Below are positions 8,262 through 16,516 of a DNA stretch of 39,609 bases, piece after piece. Position 1 is the first letter of the stretch. The number at the start of each line of letters is the position of its first letter. This DNA comes from Rhodobacter viridis. Lineage in GTDB: Bacteria; Pseudomonadota; Alphaproteobacteria; Rhodobacterales; Rhodobacteraceae. The notes below the pieces were generated by a model. The model made no database searches and was not told the origin of the DNA. It worked only from the letters and a program-made list of their open reading frames with translations. The stretch is taken from positions 1-39,609 of the forward strand of contig NZ_QJTK01000022.1 of the NCBI RefSeq assembly GCF_003217355.1, read 5' to 3'. Made by a program: the position numbers and the translations under genes.

Positions 8262-9079
8262 GCGATCCGCTGTTTTCCCCCGGCACCCTGATCGCCGCGG
8301 GTCTCGACTGGCTGAACACCAACGGGCATGGCGTTTTCGCGCTGATCGGCGGCGCGGCCGAGGCGGTGCTGGATGGCGCCGAAACCGCGCTGCGCCTGCC
8401 CCCGGCCTGGGCCTTCATCGGCGGGGTGACCGCGCTGGCGCTTTGGGCGTTCGGCTGGCGCATGGCGCTGCTGGCTGCGCTGTCGCTGGGGCTGTGTCTG
8501 GCCTCGGGGCTGTGGAAGCAGGGGATGCAGACCATCGCGCTTGTCACCGTGTCGGTGCTGGCCTCGGTGATGCTGGCCTTTCCGCTGGGTCTTCTGGCCG
8601 CCCGTCGGCCCCGGCTGGAACGCGCGCTGCGCCCGGTGCTCGACATCATGCAGACCGTGCCGCCATGGGTCTATCTGATCCCCGCGGTGATGATCTTCAG
8701 CCTCGGCAAGGTGCCTGCGCTGATCGCCACCGTCGTCTACGGCATCCCGCCGATGCTGCGGATCACCACGCTCGCCTTCAAGGAAGTCCCGCATGAGCTG
8801 GTGGAGCTGGGGCAAGCCTCGGGTGCGACGCCGATGCAGGTGCTGACCAAGCTCGAGATCCCGGCGGCGCGAAAGACTCTGCTGGTCGGGCTGAACCAGA
8901 CGATCCTTCTGTCGCTCGCCATGGTCGTGCTGGCCGGTCTTGTCGGCGGCGGCGGTCTGGGGGCCGAGGTGACGCGCGGCCTGACCCGGATGGAGATGGG
9001 GCTTGGTCTGCGCGCGGGGCTGTCGATCGTGGCTGTGGCGATTTTCCTTGATCGCATGTCGCGCCGGGTTCTGGAATGA
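8258..9079 (+). CDS. betaine/proline-type ABC transporter permease 2 (ProW/OpuAB-like)
   Basis: 273 residues, a clear paralogue of the preceding permease: LDIMQTVPPWVYLIPAVMIF and the coupling loop ELGQASGATPMQVLTKLEIP occupy the same places. Two separate permease genes, instead of one serving as a homodimer, imply a heterodimeric transport pore. The start ATG at 8258 overlaps the previous stop. Its own stop is only 7 bases before the GTG start of the GlxA-type regulator, so that regulator is probably the last gene of the operon. Confidence 0.9.
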   Translation: MSDPLFSPGTLIAAGLDWLNTNGHGVFALIGGAAEAVLDGAETALRLPPAWAFIGGVTALALWAFGWRMALLAALSLGLCLASGLWKQGMQTIALVTVSVLASVMLAFPLGLLAARRPRLERALRPVLDIMQTVPPWVYLIPAVMIFSLGKVPALIATVVYGIPPMLRITTLAFKEVPHELVELGQASGATPMQVLTKLEIPAARKTLLVGLNQTILLSLAMVVLAGLVGGGGLGAEVTRGLTRMEMGLGLRAGLSIVAVAIFLDRMSRRVLE

Positions 9080-9086
9080 GCGCCAA

Positions 9087-10106
9087 GTGACGGTGCTCGT
9101 CTCTGAACCGCTCGTCCCGCTCGGCGCGGCCTTCTTCCCGGTCGAGCATCCGGGCGAGACCCGCAAATACGCCTTCCTGCTGGTGCCGGGCTTCACGCTG
9201 CTTGCCTTTTCCTCGGCGGTCGAGCCGCTGCGCATCGCCAATCAGCTCTCGCAGCAGCCGCTGTATCAATGGCGGCTGCTGTCGGAGGACGGTCAGGCGG
9301 TGGCCTCGTCCTCGGGGATTTCGGTCTGCACCGATGGCGCGCTTTCGCCGCTGCCCCGCGACACCCGGCTTTTCGTCTGTTCGGGCAACCCGGCCAAGGC
9401 CGCCGCCGCGCCGCAGGTGATGGCGGTGGTGAGCCGCCATGCGCGCTTTGGCGGCACGGTGGGCGGCATCTGCACCGGCGCCGTGGCGCTGGCCGAGGCG
9501 GGTCTTCTGACCGACACGCCCTTCACGCTGCATTGGGAAAACCAGCCCGCCTTTGGCGAGGCCTTCCCCGATCTGGCGCCGAGCCCGGCGATGTTCGAGA
9601 TTGCGCCGCGGGTGATGACCTGCGGTGGCGGCGCGGCCTCGACCGACATGATGATTGCGCTGATCGCCGCCGATCACGGCGCGGAATTCGCCGCGATGGT
9701 CTCGGAGATGTGCCTGCGCAAGGTGATGGTGGGGGTGGATGCGGCGCAGCGCTCGGCGCTGTCGGTGCTGATCCGCTCGCGCAATCCGGGGCTGATCGCG
9801 ATCGTCGCGCGGATGCAGGCGCATCTCGAAGACCCCCTGCCGCTCACGGAACTCGCCCGCGACTCGGGCTATTCGCGCCGCCATGTCGAGCGATTGTTCG
9901 TTTCGGTGCTGGGCGAGACCCCCGGCGACTTCTATCGCGGGCTTCGCCTTGATCACGGCCGCAATCTGCTCTCGACAACCGACATGACCCTGATCGAAGT
10001 GGCCGTGGCCTGCGGTTTCGCAAGCGTCGCGCATTTTTCGAAAAGCTTCCGCGCAAGGTTTGGCCTTGCGCCGACGAAGTTCCACGGCCCGCGGCGGCGG
10101 TCCTGA
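9087..10106 (+). CDS. GlxA-family AraC-type regulator (DJ-1/PfpI-like sensor plus HTH)
   Basis: 339 residues in two parts. Residues about 28-195 form a DJ-1/PfpI glutamine-amidotransferase-like domain with the nucleophile-elbow sequence GGICTGAVALAEAGLL (Cys129); residues about 230-335 form a double AraC helix-turn-helix (LPLTELARDSGYSRRHVERL, then IEVAVACGFASVAHFSKSFR). This is the layout of GlxA, GbdR, CdhR and ArgR-type regulators, many of which respond to betaine, carnitine or arginine and activate their catabolic genes. GTG 9087 is chosen since it comes just after the permease stop and gives a short leader before the conserved domain; GTG 9093 is equally possible. It likely activates this transporter and catabolic cluster. 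It converges with the next gene, 9 bases away. Confidence 0.85.
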   Translation: MTVLVSEPLVPLGAAFFPVEHPGETRKYAFLLVPGFTLLAFSSAVEPLRIANQLSQQPLYQWRLLSEDGQAVASSSGISVCTDGALSPLPRDTRLFVCSGNPAKAAAAPQVMAVVSRHARFGGTVGGICTGAVALAEAGLLTDTPFTLHWENQPAFGEAFPDLAPSPAMFEIAPRVMTCGGGAASTDMMIALIAADHGAEFAAMVSEMCLRKVMVGVDAAQRSALSVLIRSRNPGLIAIVARMQAHLEDPLPLTELARDSGYSRRHVERLFVSVLGETPGDFYRGLRLDHGRNLLSTTDMTLIEVAVACGFASVAHFSKSFRARFGLAPTKFHGPRRRS

Positions 10107-10115
10107 ACGCTTGGC

Positions 10116-11762
10116 TCAGGCGCGTCGCAGCCGCGTTTCCAGCAGCTCGCCGCTTTCGGTCAGGATCGGATAGGCGACCATCACGAAGCAGGTGTTGATC
10201 TGCTTCAACTCCCGCAGCAGCTCCTGATGGATGTTCGAGGTCGCGGCGCTCTCGGGATTGGCTTGCCGCAGCCGGGCCATGTGGGTCTGTTGCAGCGCCT
10301 GCTCCTGCCGCCGCGCCCGTTCTTTCTGCGCGACCAGGTCGCGGGCGGCGGCCGGGTTGCGGGTCATCTGCACCTGCAGCGCCGATTGCGCCGTCGCCAG
10401 CACGCTGTCGTGGAAATCCTCGAGGTCCTGCCGGTCATCGGCGGCGAAGGCCAGCCCCTCGGCCCCGAGTTTGCGGGCAAGGCCGAAGCTCATGCGCGCC
10501 ACCGCATCGCCCGCCGCCTCGAAATGCGCCGCCTGTTCCACAAGGTCGGCGGCCCGGCGCGACAGCTCCGGGTCTTCGGTGGGGGTGTCGAGCCGCGCCA
10601 GATAGGCCTTGGTGGCCGCATGCATCCGGTCGAGCCGCAGCTCGGCCGCGGCGATGGCGGCGGCCTCGGTCCGGTCCCAGCGCGCAAAGAGCGGCAGCAC
10701 CAGACGCAGCATCGCCTCGGCGGTCTCGCCCATGTGCAGCACCTGGCGCGCGGCGCAGGCAAGCGCGCGCTCGGGCTCGGCGAGCGCGGCAGGGTCGAGC
10801 GCGCCGGGCAGATCCTGCGTCAGCGCCGGGTCGGGGCGGTGCGGGATCACGCGCGACAGCACGGCGAGCAGGGCAGGGATCATCGCAAGCCCGATCGCCG
10901 CGACGGCGAGGTTGAAGAGCAGATGCAGGTTGATCACCTGCCGCCCCGGTGTCGCCCCGAGCCAGGACCAGTCATGCGGCACGAGGCTCAGCGCCGCAAG
11001 GCAGGCCGCTGCGCCCCCGCCGCGCACCAGCGCATTCGCCCAGACCATCTGCCGTGCCCCCGCCGAAGCGCCGAGCGTCAGCATCACCGCGATGAAACTG
11101 CCGCCAAGGTTCGCGCCCAGCACCAGCGCCGCCGCGACCGGGATCGTCAGCAGACCCTGTGTCGCGAAGACCATCACCATCAGCACCGCCGCGACCGAGG
11201 AATGGATCACCCAGGCGAGCGCCGCCCCCAGAACGAAGGTCGAGATCGGGTCTTGTTGCAGGAAGCCTGCGACCGAGGGCAGACCGGCCAGATCGCGGAT
11301 CGGCGCGCTGGCATGCGCGATCATGTCGAGCGCGACGAAGGTCAGGGCAAGGCCGATCAGGATGCGCCCGATCTGCCGTCCGGGCTTTTCCTGCGTGCGC
11401 AGGAAGCTTGCGACGCCAATGAGCAGCAGCAGCGGCGCGAGCCACACCGGGCGCAGAACGAGCGCCTGCACCACCAGCGCCGAGCCGATGTCGGCGCCCA
11501 GAAGCATGGCCAGCCCGACCCCCGCCGAGATCGTTCCGGCAGTGACGAAGCCAGCGGCCAGCACCGCGACGGCGGTCGAGCTTTGCATCAGAAGCGCCAC
11601 CGTGGACCCGCTGGCCGCCGCCACCAGCCGATTGCGCGCCGAGGCCCGCAGCCAGTGTCGCAACTGTGGTGCAAAGGCCCGCTCGACGCCGGTGCGGACC
11701 ATCCGCACCGCATAGATGAGCAGCGCCGCCGCCCCCGCCACGTTCAGGAAGAACAACAGCAT
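10116..11762 (-). CDS. Na+/phosphate cotransporter family protein with PhoU-like tail (NptA/YjbB-like)
   Basis: 548 residues. The N-terminal 300 or so residues contain two inverted Na/Pi repeats, the first marked by GSTVALLMQSSTAVAVLAAG and the second by AWVIHSSVAAVLMVMVFATQ, with about eight membrane helices. From about residue 320 a soluble helical region (MGETAEAMLRLVLPLF and following) resembles PhoU. This is the bacterial SLC34-like, YjbB-type architecture, generally linked to phosphate export or uptake. The second repeat has HSS where QSS is common, which may affect substrate handling. Start and stop fit the family. It is on the minus strand after ChrA with a 147-base gap, so its transcriptional link to ChrA is uncertain. 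Confidence 0.88.
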   Translation of the reverse strand: MLLFFLNVAGAAALLIYAVRMVRTGVERAFAPQLRHWLRASARNRLVAAASGSTVALLMQSSTAVAVLAAGFVTAGTISAGVGLAMLLGADIGSALVVQALVLRPVWLAPLLLLIGVASFLRTQEKPGRQIGRILIGLALTFVALDMIAHASAPIRDLAGLPSVAGFLQQDPISTFVLGAALAWVIHSSVAAVLMVMVFATQGLLTIPVAAALVLGANLGGSFIAVMLTLGASAGARQMVWANALVRGGGAAACLAALSLVPHDWSWLGATPGRQVINLHLLFNLAVAAIGLAMIPALLAVLSRVIPHRPDPALTQDLPGALDPAALAEPERALACAARQVLHMGETAEAMLRLVLPLFARWDRTEAAAIAAAELRLDRMHAATKAYLARLDTPTEDPELSRRAADLVEQAAHFEAAGDAVARMSFGLARKLGAEGLAFAADDRQDLEDFHDSVLATAQSALQVQMTRNPAAARDLVAQKERARRQEQALQQTHMARLRQANPESAATSNIHQELLRELKQINTCFVMVAYPILTESGELLETRLRRA

Positions 11763-11909
11763 CGCTTCGCCCTCCGTGCTTGCCCGATCCGACGGCCTGA
11801 CCCGGATCGACGGGACGGGCCTGCCTCTTTGTCTGCCTTTATCAGCTAGATCGGATCTGTCGCCTGCCCAGCGCGCACCCGTGCCGAAAGCCGCGGCGGC
11901 GGGCAGGGA

Positions 11910-13274
11910 TCATGCCAACCCGGCCAGATGCGCCAGAATGCCCAGCCCGGCGGCGGCGCCCAGCACGGTCGTCATGCCCCAGCCGCGCCGGAACAGCGCC
12001 CAGAGCGCAAGGGCGGCAATCCCCGCCGCGGGCAGATCAAGCGTGCCAAGCTGCGGCAGATCGAGGCTCAGCGGGCCAAGGCTGACCCGCGTCACCCCGC
12101 GCCAGATCAGATGCAGCCCGAACCAGAGCGCCAGATTGGCGATCACCCCCACCACCGCCGCCGTCACCGCCGAAAGGGCCGCGCCAAGGGTCCGGTTCGC
12201 CCGCAGCCGCTCGACAAAGGGGGCGCCAAGCAGGATCCAGGCGAAGCAGGGGGCAAAGGTCACCCAGGTCGCCAGAAGCCCGCCGAGGGTTCCGGCAAGC
12301 AGCGGCGCCTCCCATCCCGCGGTGCGAAAGGCCGCCATGAAGCCCACGAATTGCAGCACCATGATCAGTGGCCCGGGCGTTGTTTCCGCCATGCCGAGCC
12401 CGTCGAGCATCTCGCCGGGCGTAAGCCAGCCGTAGCCGCCGACTGCGGCCTGCGCCACCCAGGCCAGCACCGCATAGGCGCCGCCGAAGGTCAGTACCGC
12501 GAGCTTCGAGAAAAAGAGCGCGATCGCCGTGAAGACGCTGTCGGGCGCGAGGAGCCTCAGCGCCGCCACCGGAACGAGCCAGAGGACCAGCGCGATCCCG
12601 CCTGCCTTCAGGGCCGCGCGGCGCTCGGGTCCGGCCGGGTCGCCGTGTTCTGCGCCGAGCAGTGTTTCCGCATCCGTCACGGTGGCGGGGCCCTGCGCGC
12701 CATGGCCGCCCGCGCCAAAGGCCTTCGGCACCAGCACGCCGCCAAGCGCGCCGATCAGCGCCGCGGCGGCGACGATCAGCGGGAAGGGCAGGGCGAAGGC
12801 AAAGAGCCCGATGAAGGCGAAAATCGCCACAAGCCGCTGCGCCCGCGTCGTCAGCGCCCGTTTTGCCACCCGCTGCACGGCCTGCGCCACGATCGCCAGC
12901 ACCCCGGCCTTGAGGCCGAAGAACAGCCCGGACACCGCGCCCACATCGCCCCAGAGCGCATAGATCCAGCTCATCGCCATCAGCACCAGCACCCCGGGCG
13001 TGATGAAGAACAGTCCGGCCAGCAGCGCGCCCCTGACCCCATGCAGCAGCCAGCCGACATAGGTCGCCAGCTGCATCGCCTCGGGCCCGGGCAGGAGCAT
13101 GCAGAAGTTCAGCGCATGCAGGAACCGCGCATCGCCCAGCCAGCGTTTTTCCTCGACCAGAATGCGGTGCATCACCGCGATCTGTCCGGCCGGGCCGCCA
13201 AAGGACAGGCAGGCGATCCGCGCCCAGACAAGGGCGGCGGCCCCGAAGCCGGGGCGTTCGAGTGTCGTGGTCAT
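11910..13274 (-). CDS. chrA: chromate transporter family protein ChrA
   Basis: 454 residues, the long form with two tandem CHR domains. The first begins ARIACLSFGGPAGQIAVMHR and continues with LPGPEAMQLATYVGW; the second has FGGAYAVLAWV and the paired MAETTPGPLIMVLQF motif. These FGG and PGP motifs are the hallmarks of ChrA, an inner-membrane protein that exports chromate in characterised relatives. It lies downstream of the copper-type genes on the same strand with an 82-base gap, so it may share their transcript. No ChrB or other chromate gene is visible in the window, so true chromate resistance is inferred only from family. Confidence 0.92.
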   Translation of the reverse strand: MTTTLERPGFGAAALVWARIACLSFGGPAGQIAVMHRILVEEKRWLGDARFLHALNFCMLLPGPEAMQLATYVGWLLHGVRGALLAGLFFITPGVLVLMAMSWIYALWGDVGAVSGLFFGLKAGVLAIVAQAVQRVAKRALTTRAQRLVAIFAFIGLFAFALPFPLIVAAAALIGALGGVLVPKAFGAGGHGAQGPATVTDAETLLGAEHGDPAGPERRAALKAGGIALVLWLVPVAALRLLAPDSVFTAIALFFSKLAVLTFGGAYAVLAWVAQAAVGGYGWLTPGEMLDGLGMAETTPGPLIMVLQFVGFMAAFRTAGWEAPLLAGTLGGLLATWVTFAPCFAWILLGAPFVERLRANRTLGAALSAVTAAVVGVIANLALWFGLHLIWRGVTRVSLGPLSLDLPQLGTLDLPAAGIAALALWALFRRGWGMTTVLGAAAGLGILAHLAGLA

Positions 13275-13356
13275 GCTGGACCCTCCCGCGGCGAAGATGC
13301 GGTGCGCGGTGCAGGATTGTCAAATCCGCACCGCGCACCGCAAGGGCGGGCCGGGC

Positions 13357-13827
13357 TCAGGCCGCGTCGTAATGGGCGAAGATCGGGGTCTGCCCGTCGG
13401 CCGTGATCAGATGCACGTCATAGGCCTCGCGCTGATCCTCGGGGCCCATGCCGGGGGCACCGAGCGGCATGCCGGGCACCGCCAGCCCCAGCGCCGCGGG
13501 GCGCTCGGCCAGCAGGCGACGGATGTCTGCGGGGGGAACGTGCCCCTCGATCACATAGCCCTCGACGCGCGCGGTGTGGCAGGACCGCATCGGCTCGGGG
13601 ATGCCGCTTTGCACCTTGAGCGCCTGCAGCGCGTCATAGTCGATCACCTGTGTCGTGACGGCAAAGCCGTCGGCGCGCAGAACGTCGATCCAGGCCTCGC
13701 AGCAGCTGCAGTCGGGATCCTTGACGACAAGGATCGCCACCGGCTCGGCGGCGGCAAGGGGCGCGGCGGCAAGAAATCCCGCGGCAAGGGCGAGGATCTG
13801 ACGGCGGGACAGGTCGTGCTTGGTCAT
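13357..13827 (-). CDS. DUF411 metal-binding exported protein
   Basis: 156 residues. A twin-arginine-like or Sec signal is seen at the N-terminus (SRRQILALAAGFLAAAPLAA). The mature protein has the DUF411 cysteine cluster KDPDCSCCEAWID (Cys40, Cys42, Cys43) in a thioredoxin-like setting, then RSCHTARVEGYVIEGHVP (Cys83, His84, His96). DUF411 proteins accompany copper-resistance genes and are thought to bind copper in the periplasm. It starts 12 bases after the multicopper oxidase stop on the same strand, so the pair is almost certainly one operon. The function is inferred from cysteine layout and neighbours. Confidence 0.88.
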   Translation of the reverse strand: MTKHDLSRRQILALAAGFLAAAPLAAAEPVAILVVKDPDCSCCEAWIDVLRADGFAVTTQVIDYDALQALKVQSGIPEPMRSCHTARVEGYVIEGHVPPADIRRLLAERPAALGLAVPGMPLGAPGMGPEDQREAYDVHLITADGQTPIFAHYDAA

Positions 13828-13839
13828 CTCGGGTCTCCC

Positions 13840-15315
13840 TCAGGCACGCACAAGGAATTCGGTCATCATGCCGGTCGCAAGATGGCCCATGTGGTGGCAA
13901 TGCAGCATCCAGGGCGCGGCCTCGCCCGCATCCAGTGCGACCGTCACGCTGCCCATCGGCGGCACCGAAACGGTGTCGCGCACGGCGCCGGCGAAGCGGG
14001 TGCCGTTCACCTCGATCACCTGAAACGTATGGCCGTGCAGGTGCATCGGATGCGCCATCATCGACATGTTGTGAAACATCATCTCGACCCGCTCGCCCGA
14101 TTTCGCCTCGACCGGACGGCGGTTTTCCCAGCTGCGCCCGTCGATCGTCCATTGATAGGGCAGCATCGACCCCATCAGCATCACCATCGGCTGCGCCGTG
14201 GCAGGCCGGGCGGCCAGCGGCGTGACGGCGCGCAAGACGATCTCCTGCGTCATGTCGCCCGAGACCGCCGGATGCGGGTTTTCGGAGAGATCGGCCAGCT
14301 TCGGCACCGCGGCCCCTTTCGGCGCAAGGATCAGCCCGGTGCGCTCGCGCGTGCCTTCGCGCAGGGCAAGGATCGGCACGGCAGTGCCATCGCCCGACAA
14401 GTCGATCTCGATGTCGAGCCGCTGGCCCGGCGAAATCGCAAACCGCGTGCCGGGCAGCGGCACCACCGGGTTGCCATCGACCGCGACGAGCCGCGCCGTG
14501 GCCGCGCCGGTGTCGATCCAGAAGGCGGTCATCGCCGCGCCGTCGATCACCCGCAGCCGCACCCGGCCGCCCTTTTCGACCCTCACCACCTCGGGATCGA
14601 CCAGCGTGCGGTCGTTCGCAAGATAGGCGTCGAACTCGTAATCGTTCAGATCCATCGACATGCCGCCCTCCATCGAGGCGTGCATCTCGGCCATGCCGGG
14701 CATGGACATCATGTCCCCCATGCCCTGCATCCCCGGCATCGGCGCGGCGGAATGATCCATGGCGTCGTGATCCATCGCCGTGCCGCCGGTGACCGTCTCG
14801 AGCACCTCCTGCGGGGTCGCGAAGGCGAAATCATGCAGCAGCATCACCACCTCCTGCCGGTCCTCGGCGACCTCTTCGGGGCGGCGCACGATCAGCGGCG
14901 CGGCCAGAAGACCGATTTCCTGCTCGGGGATATGGCTGTGCATCCAGAACGTGCCGGGGCGGGCGGCAAAGTCGAAGCTGCGGCTTTGCCCCGGTTTCAG
15001 CATCGGGTTGGTGTTCGGCACGCCATCCTGCGCATTGGGCGGGATCTGCCCGTGCCAATGCACGATGGTGTCGATGTCGAGCGCATTCGTCAGATCGGTG
15101 CGGAAGCGCTGGCCCGGATCAAGGCGCAGGCCGGGGCGGCCCTGCGCATCCAGAAGGCCCATCACCGTGGCGGCGCGGCCGTTGACCTCGATCACCCGCG
15201 TCGTGGCGGTGAGCGAAAAGGTGTCGGCAGCGGCCCGGGCACGGGCGGGCACAAGGGGAAGCGCGGCAAAGGCAGCGGTTGCGGCCAGAAAGCCGCGGCG
15301 GGTGAGTGTCGTCAT
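13840..15315 (-). CDS. Tat-exported multicopper oxidase, CopA/CueO-like with Met-rich segment
   Basis: 491 residues from the chosen start. The leader TTLTRRGFLAATAAFAALPL is a twin-arginine signal. The copper ligands are complete: HWHG (His86, His88), WMHSHIP (His126, His128), HPMHLHGH, and the C-terminal HCHHMGHLATGM (His472, Cys473, His474, His478, Met483), so type 1, 2 and 3 sites should form. Between them lies a methionine- and histidine-rich stretch (MDHDAMDHSAAPMPGMQGMG and onward), as in copper-resistance oxidases, where it binds Cu(I). It probably oxidises periplasmic Cu(I). ATG 15315 is used since the open frame further upstream lacks the signal-peptide pattern and overlaps the previous gene. 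Confidence 0.92.
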   Translation of the reverse strand: MTTLTRRGFLAATAAFAALPLVPARARAAADTFSLTATTRVIEVNGRAATVMGLLDAQGRPGLRLDPGQRFRTDLTNALDIDTIVHWHGQIPPNAQDGVPNTNPMLKPGQSRSFDFAARPGTFWMHSHIPEQEIGLLAAPLIVRRPEEVAEDRQEVVMLLHDFAFATPQEVLETVTGGTAMDHDAMDHSAAPMPGMQGMGDMMSMPGMAEMHASMEGGMSMDLNDYEFDAYLANDRTLVDPEVVRVEKGGRVRLRVIDGAAMTAFWIDTGAATARLVAVDGNPVVPLPGTRFAISPGQRLDIEIDLSGDGTAVPILALREGTRERTGLILAPKGAAVPKLADLSENPHPAVSGDMTQEIVLRAVTPLAARPATAQPMVMLMGSMLPYQWTIDGRSWENRRPVEAKSGERVEMMFHNMSMMAHPMHLHGHTFQVIEVNGTRFAGAVRDTVSVPPMGSVTVALDAGEAAPWMLHCHHMGHLATGMMTEFLVRA

Positions 15316-15352
15316 GATGATCTCCGGTTCAAAAAGGGGAACTTGGCAGAGA

Positions 15353-15682
15353 TCAGGCGCGGGGCGGTGGGGCCTCGGGGGCTGGCACGCGCAGGGCGGC
15401 AAGCGGCAAGCGCGCGGGTGGGGTCAGGGTCGACACCCGCTCGGCCCGGGCGGCGGGCAGCACCGGCTCCGGCGTCAGCGAACTCGCCAGACAATGTTCA
15501 AGACAGGCCGCGGCCGCCTTGTGCAGGTCTGGTGCTGCGGAGCCATGCCCGGCATGGGCGGCGCAGGTCTGAGGGGCCGCGGGCATCGCGTGATCTGCGG
15601 CACAGCCAAGGTCGGGCAAAGCCAGTCCCGCCACGAAAATGGCGATCAGGGACAGCCGAAGCAGGGCGAAGAGATACCGCAT
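15353..15682 (-). CDS. small exported His/Cys-containing protein of the copper operon
   Basis: 109 residues, not assignable to a named family by eye. It starts MRYLFALLRLSLIAIFVAGL, a clear export signal, followed by a short mature region with scattered Cys and His (CAADHAMPAAPQTCAAHAGH, then CLEHC) and a Pro/Ala-rich tail. It is the first gene of the minus-strand set and ends 37 bases before the multicopper oxidase start. Similar small exported proteins commonly open copper operons in this group, so a periplasmic copper-binding or sensing role is plausible but inferred. The start at 15682 is picked because the signal begins there; the frame is open a little further upstream. Confidence 0.6.
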   Translation of the reverse strand: MRYLFALLRLSLIAIFVAGLALPDLGCAADHAMPAAPQTCAAHAGHGSAAPDLHKAAAACLEHCLASSLTPEPVLPAARAERVSTLTPPARLPLAALRVPAPEAPPPRA

Positions 15683-15805
15683 AGACCGATCATGGCACGT
15701 CGCGCGCCCGCTGTCAGGTGACAAATGCGGGATGGATCGGCGCCGAGGCCCTCCATTGGCCGGGAGCGTCGTCCGCCGACCGCGGGGCGGCAGTTCCGCA
15801 CGCCC

Positions 15806-16429
15806 TCACGGCTGCGCCAGAAGCTTTCGCAAATTGTCCGCCCGCCAAGGCTTGCCGCCGGGCGTGGTGACACCTTCGGCATTCAGCGCCCGGGCGATCT
15901 CGGCAAAGCTGGTCCCAGCTTCCCGCATCGCCCGGATGCGCGCCGCGATCTCGGCCCTGGCCTTGGGTTTGAGCGCGGTGTGGGTTTCCGTTGCCTGTTC
16001 CCAGGCGCGGAAATGCGACACCGGGTCAAAGATCTGCCCGTCGATCAGCACCGGCACCGGATCAAGCGCCATCACCCGCGGCTCGGTCTGCAAGCGCCCC
16101 CAAAGGCTCGCATGCGGGCGCCAGTGAAAGCTTTCGGCGAAGTTGACCACGGCCAGAGTGGCCTCCATCGCCTCGGCCTTCGCCAAGAGCCGCTCGACCT
16201 CGGGCAGGATGGCGCTGGTGCCACGATCCGCGCGCGTTTCCATGAAGGCGTCCTCGGCTACCACCTGACCGCCTTCATCCTTGGCCCAGCGGTGCACCCG
16301 TTCGCGCTGATAACGGATCGCGCGGCTGGCGGCAGCGGCATCGGCGATGCCTTTGGGCAGGCGGGTGAAGCCCAGCCAGGGCACGGGAAGGGTCCAGTAA
16401 AAACCGATGATGCGAAGGGGGCTGGGCAT
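15806..16429 (-). CDS. serine-recombinase-like protein, degenerate
   Basis: 207 residues. The first half (RAIRYQRERVHRWAKDEGGQ, then LPEVERLLAKAEAMEATLAVVNFAE) resembles the helix and sheet pattern of the resolvase catalytic domain, but the usual catalytic serine near the N-terminus is not visible. The C-terminus (AGTSFAEIARALNAEGVTTP, then KPWRADNLRKLL) is the helix-turn-helix seen at the end of large serine recombinases. It is therefore probably a non-catalytic relative with a DNA-binding or structural role, not an integrase. It diverges from the fusion gene at 16517 with an 87-base gap, so the two share a promoter region. Confidence in the frame is good, in function low. Confidence 0.65.
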   Translation of the reverse strand: MPSPLRIIGFYWTLPVPWLGFTRLPKGIADAAAASRAIRYQRERVHRWAKDEGGQVVAEDAFMETRADRGTSAILPEVERLLAKAEAMEATLAVVNFAESFHWRPHASLWGRLQTEPRVMALDPVPVLIDGQIFDPVSHFRAWEQATETHTALKPKARAEIAARIRAMREAGTSFAEIARALNAEGVTTPGGKPWRADNLRKLLAQP

Positions 16430-16516
16430 GGGGCCTCGACGCGGAATTTTCCGACAAAGAACCGGCGGGGCCGGGTTGGGGGGCAGAAAGGGCCATCAGC
16501 ACAGGAGATAGCAAGA

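Noticed and set aside
10227-11849. 540-codon plus-strand frame opposite the phosphate transporter
   Set aside because: Low-complexity Arg/Gln/His composition; the minus strand encodes a clear Na/Pi transporter.
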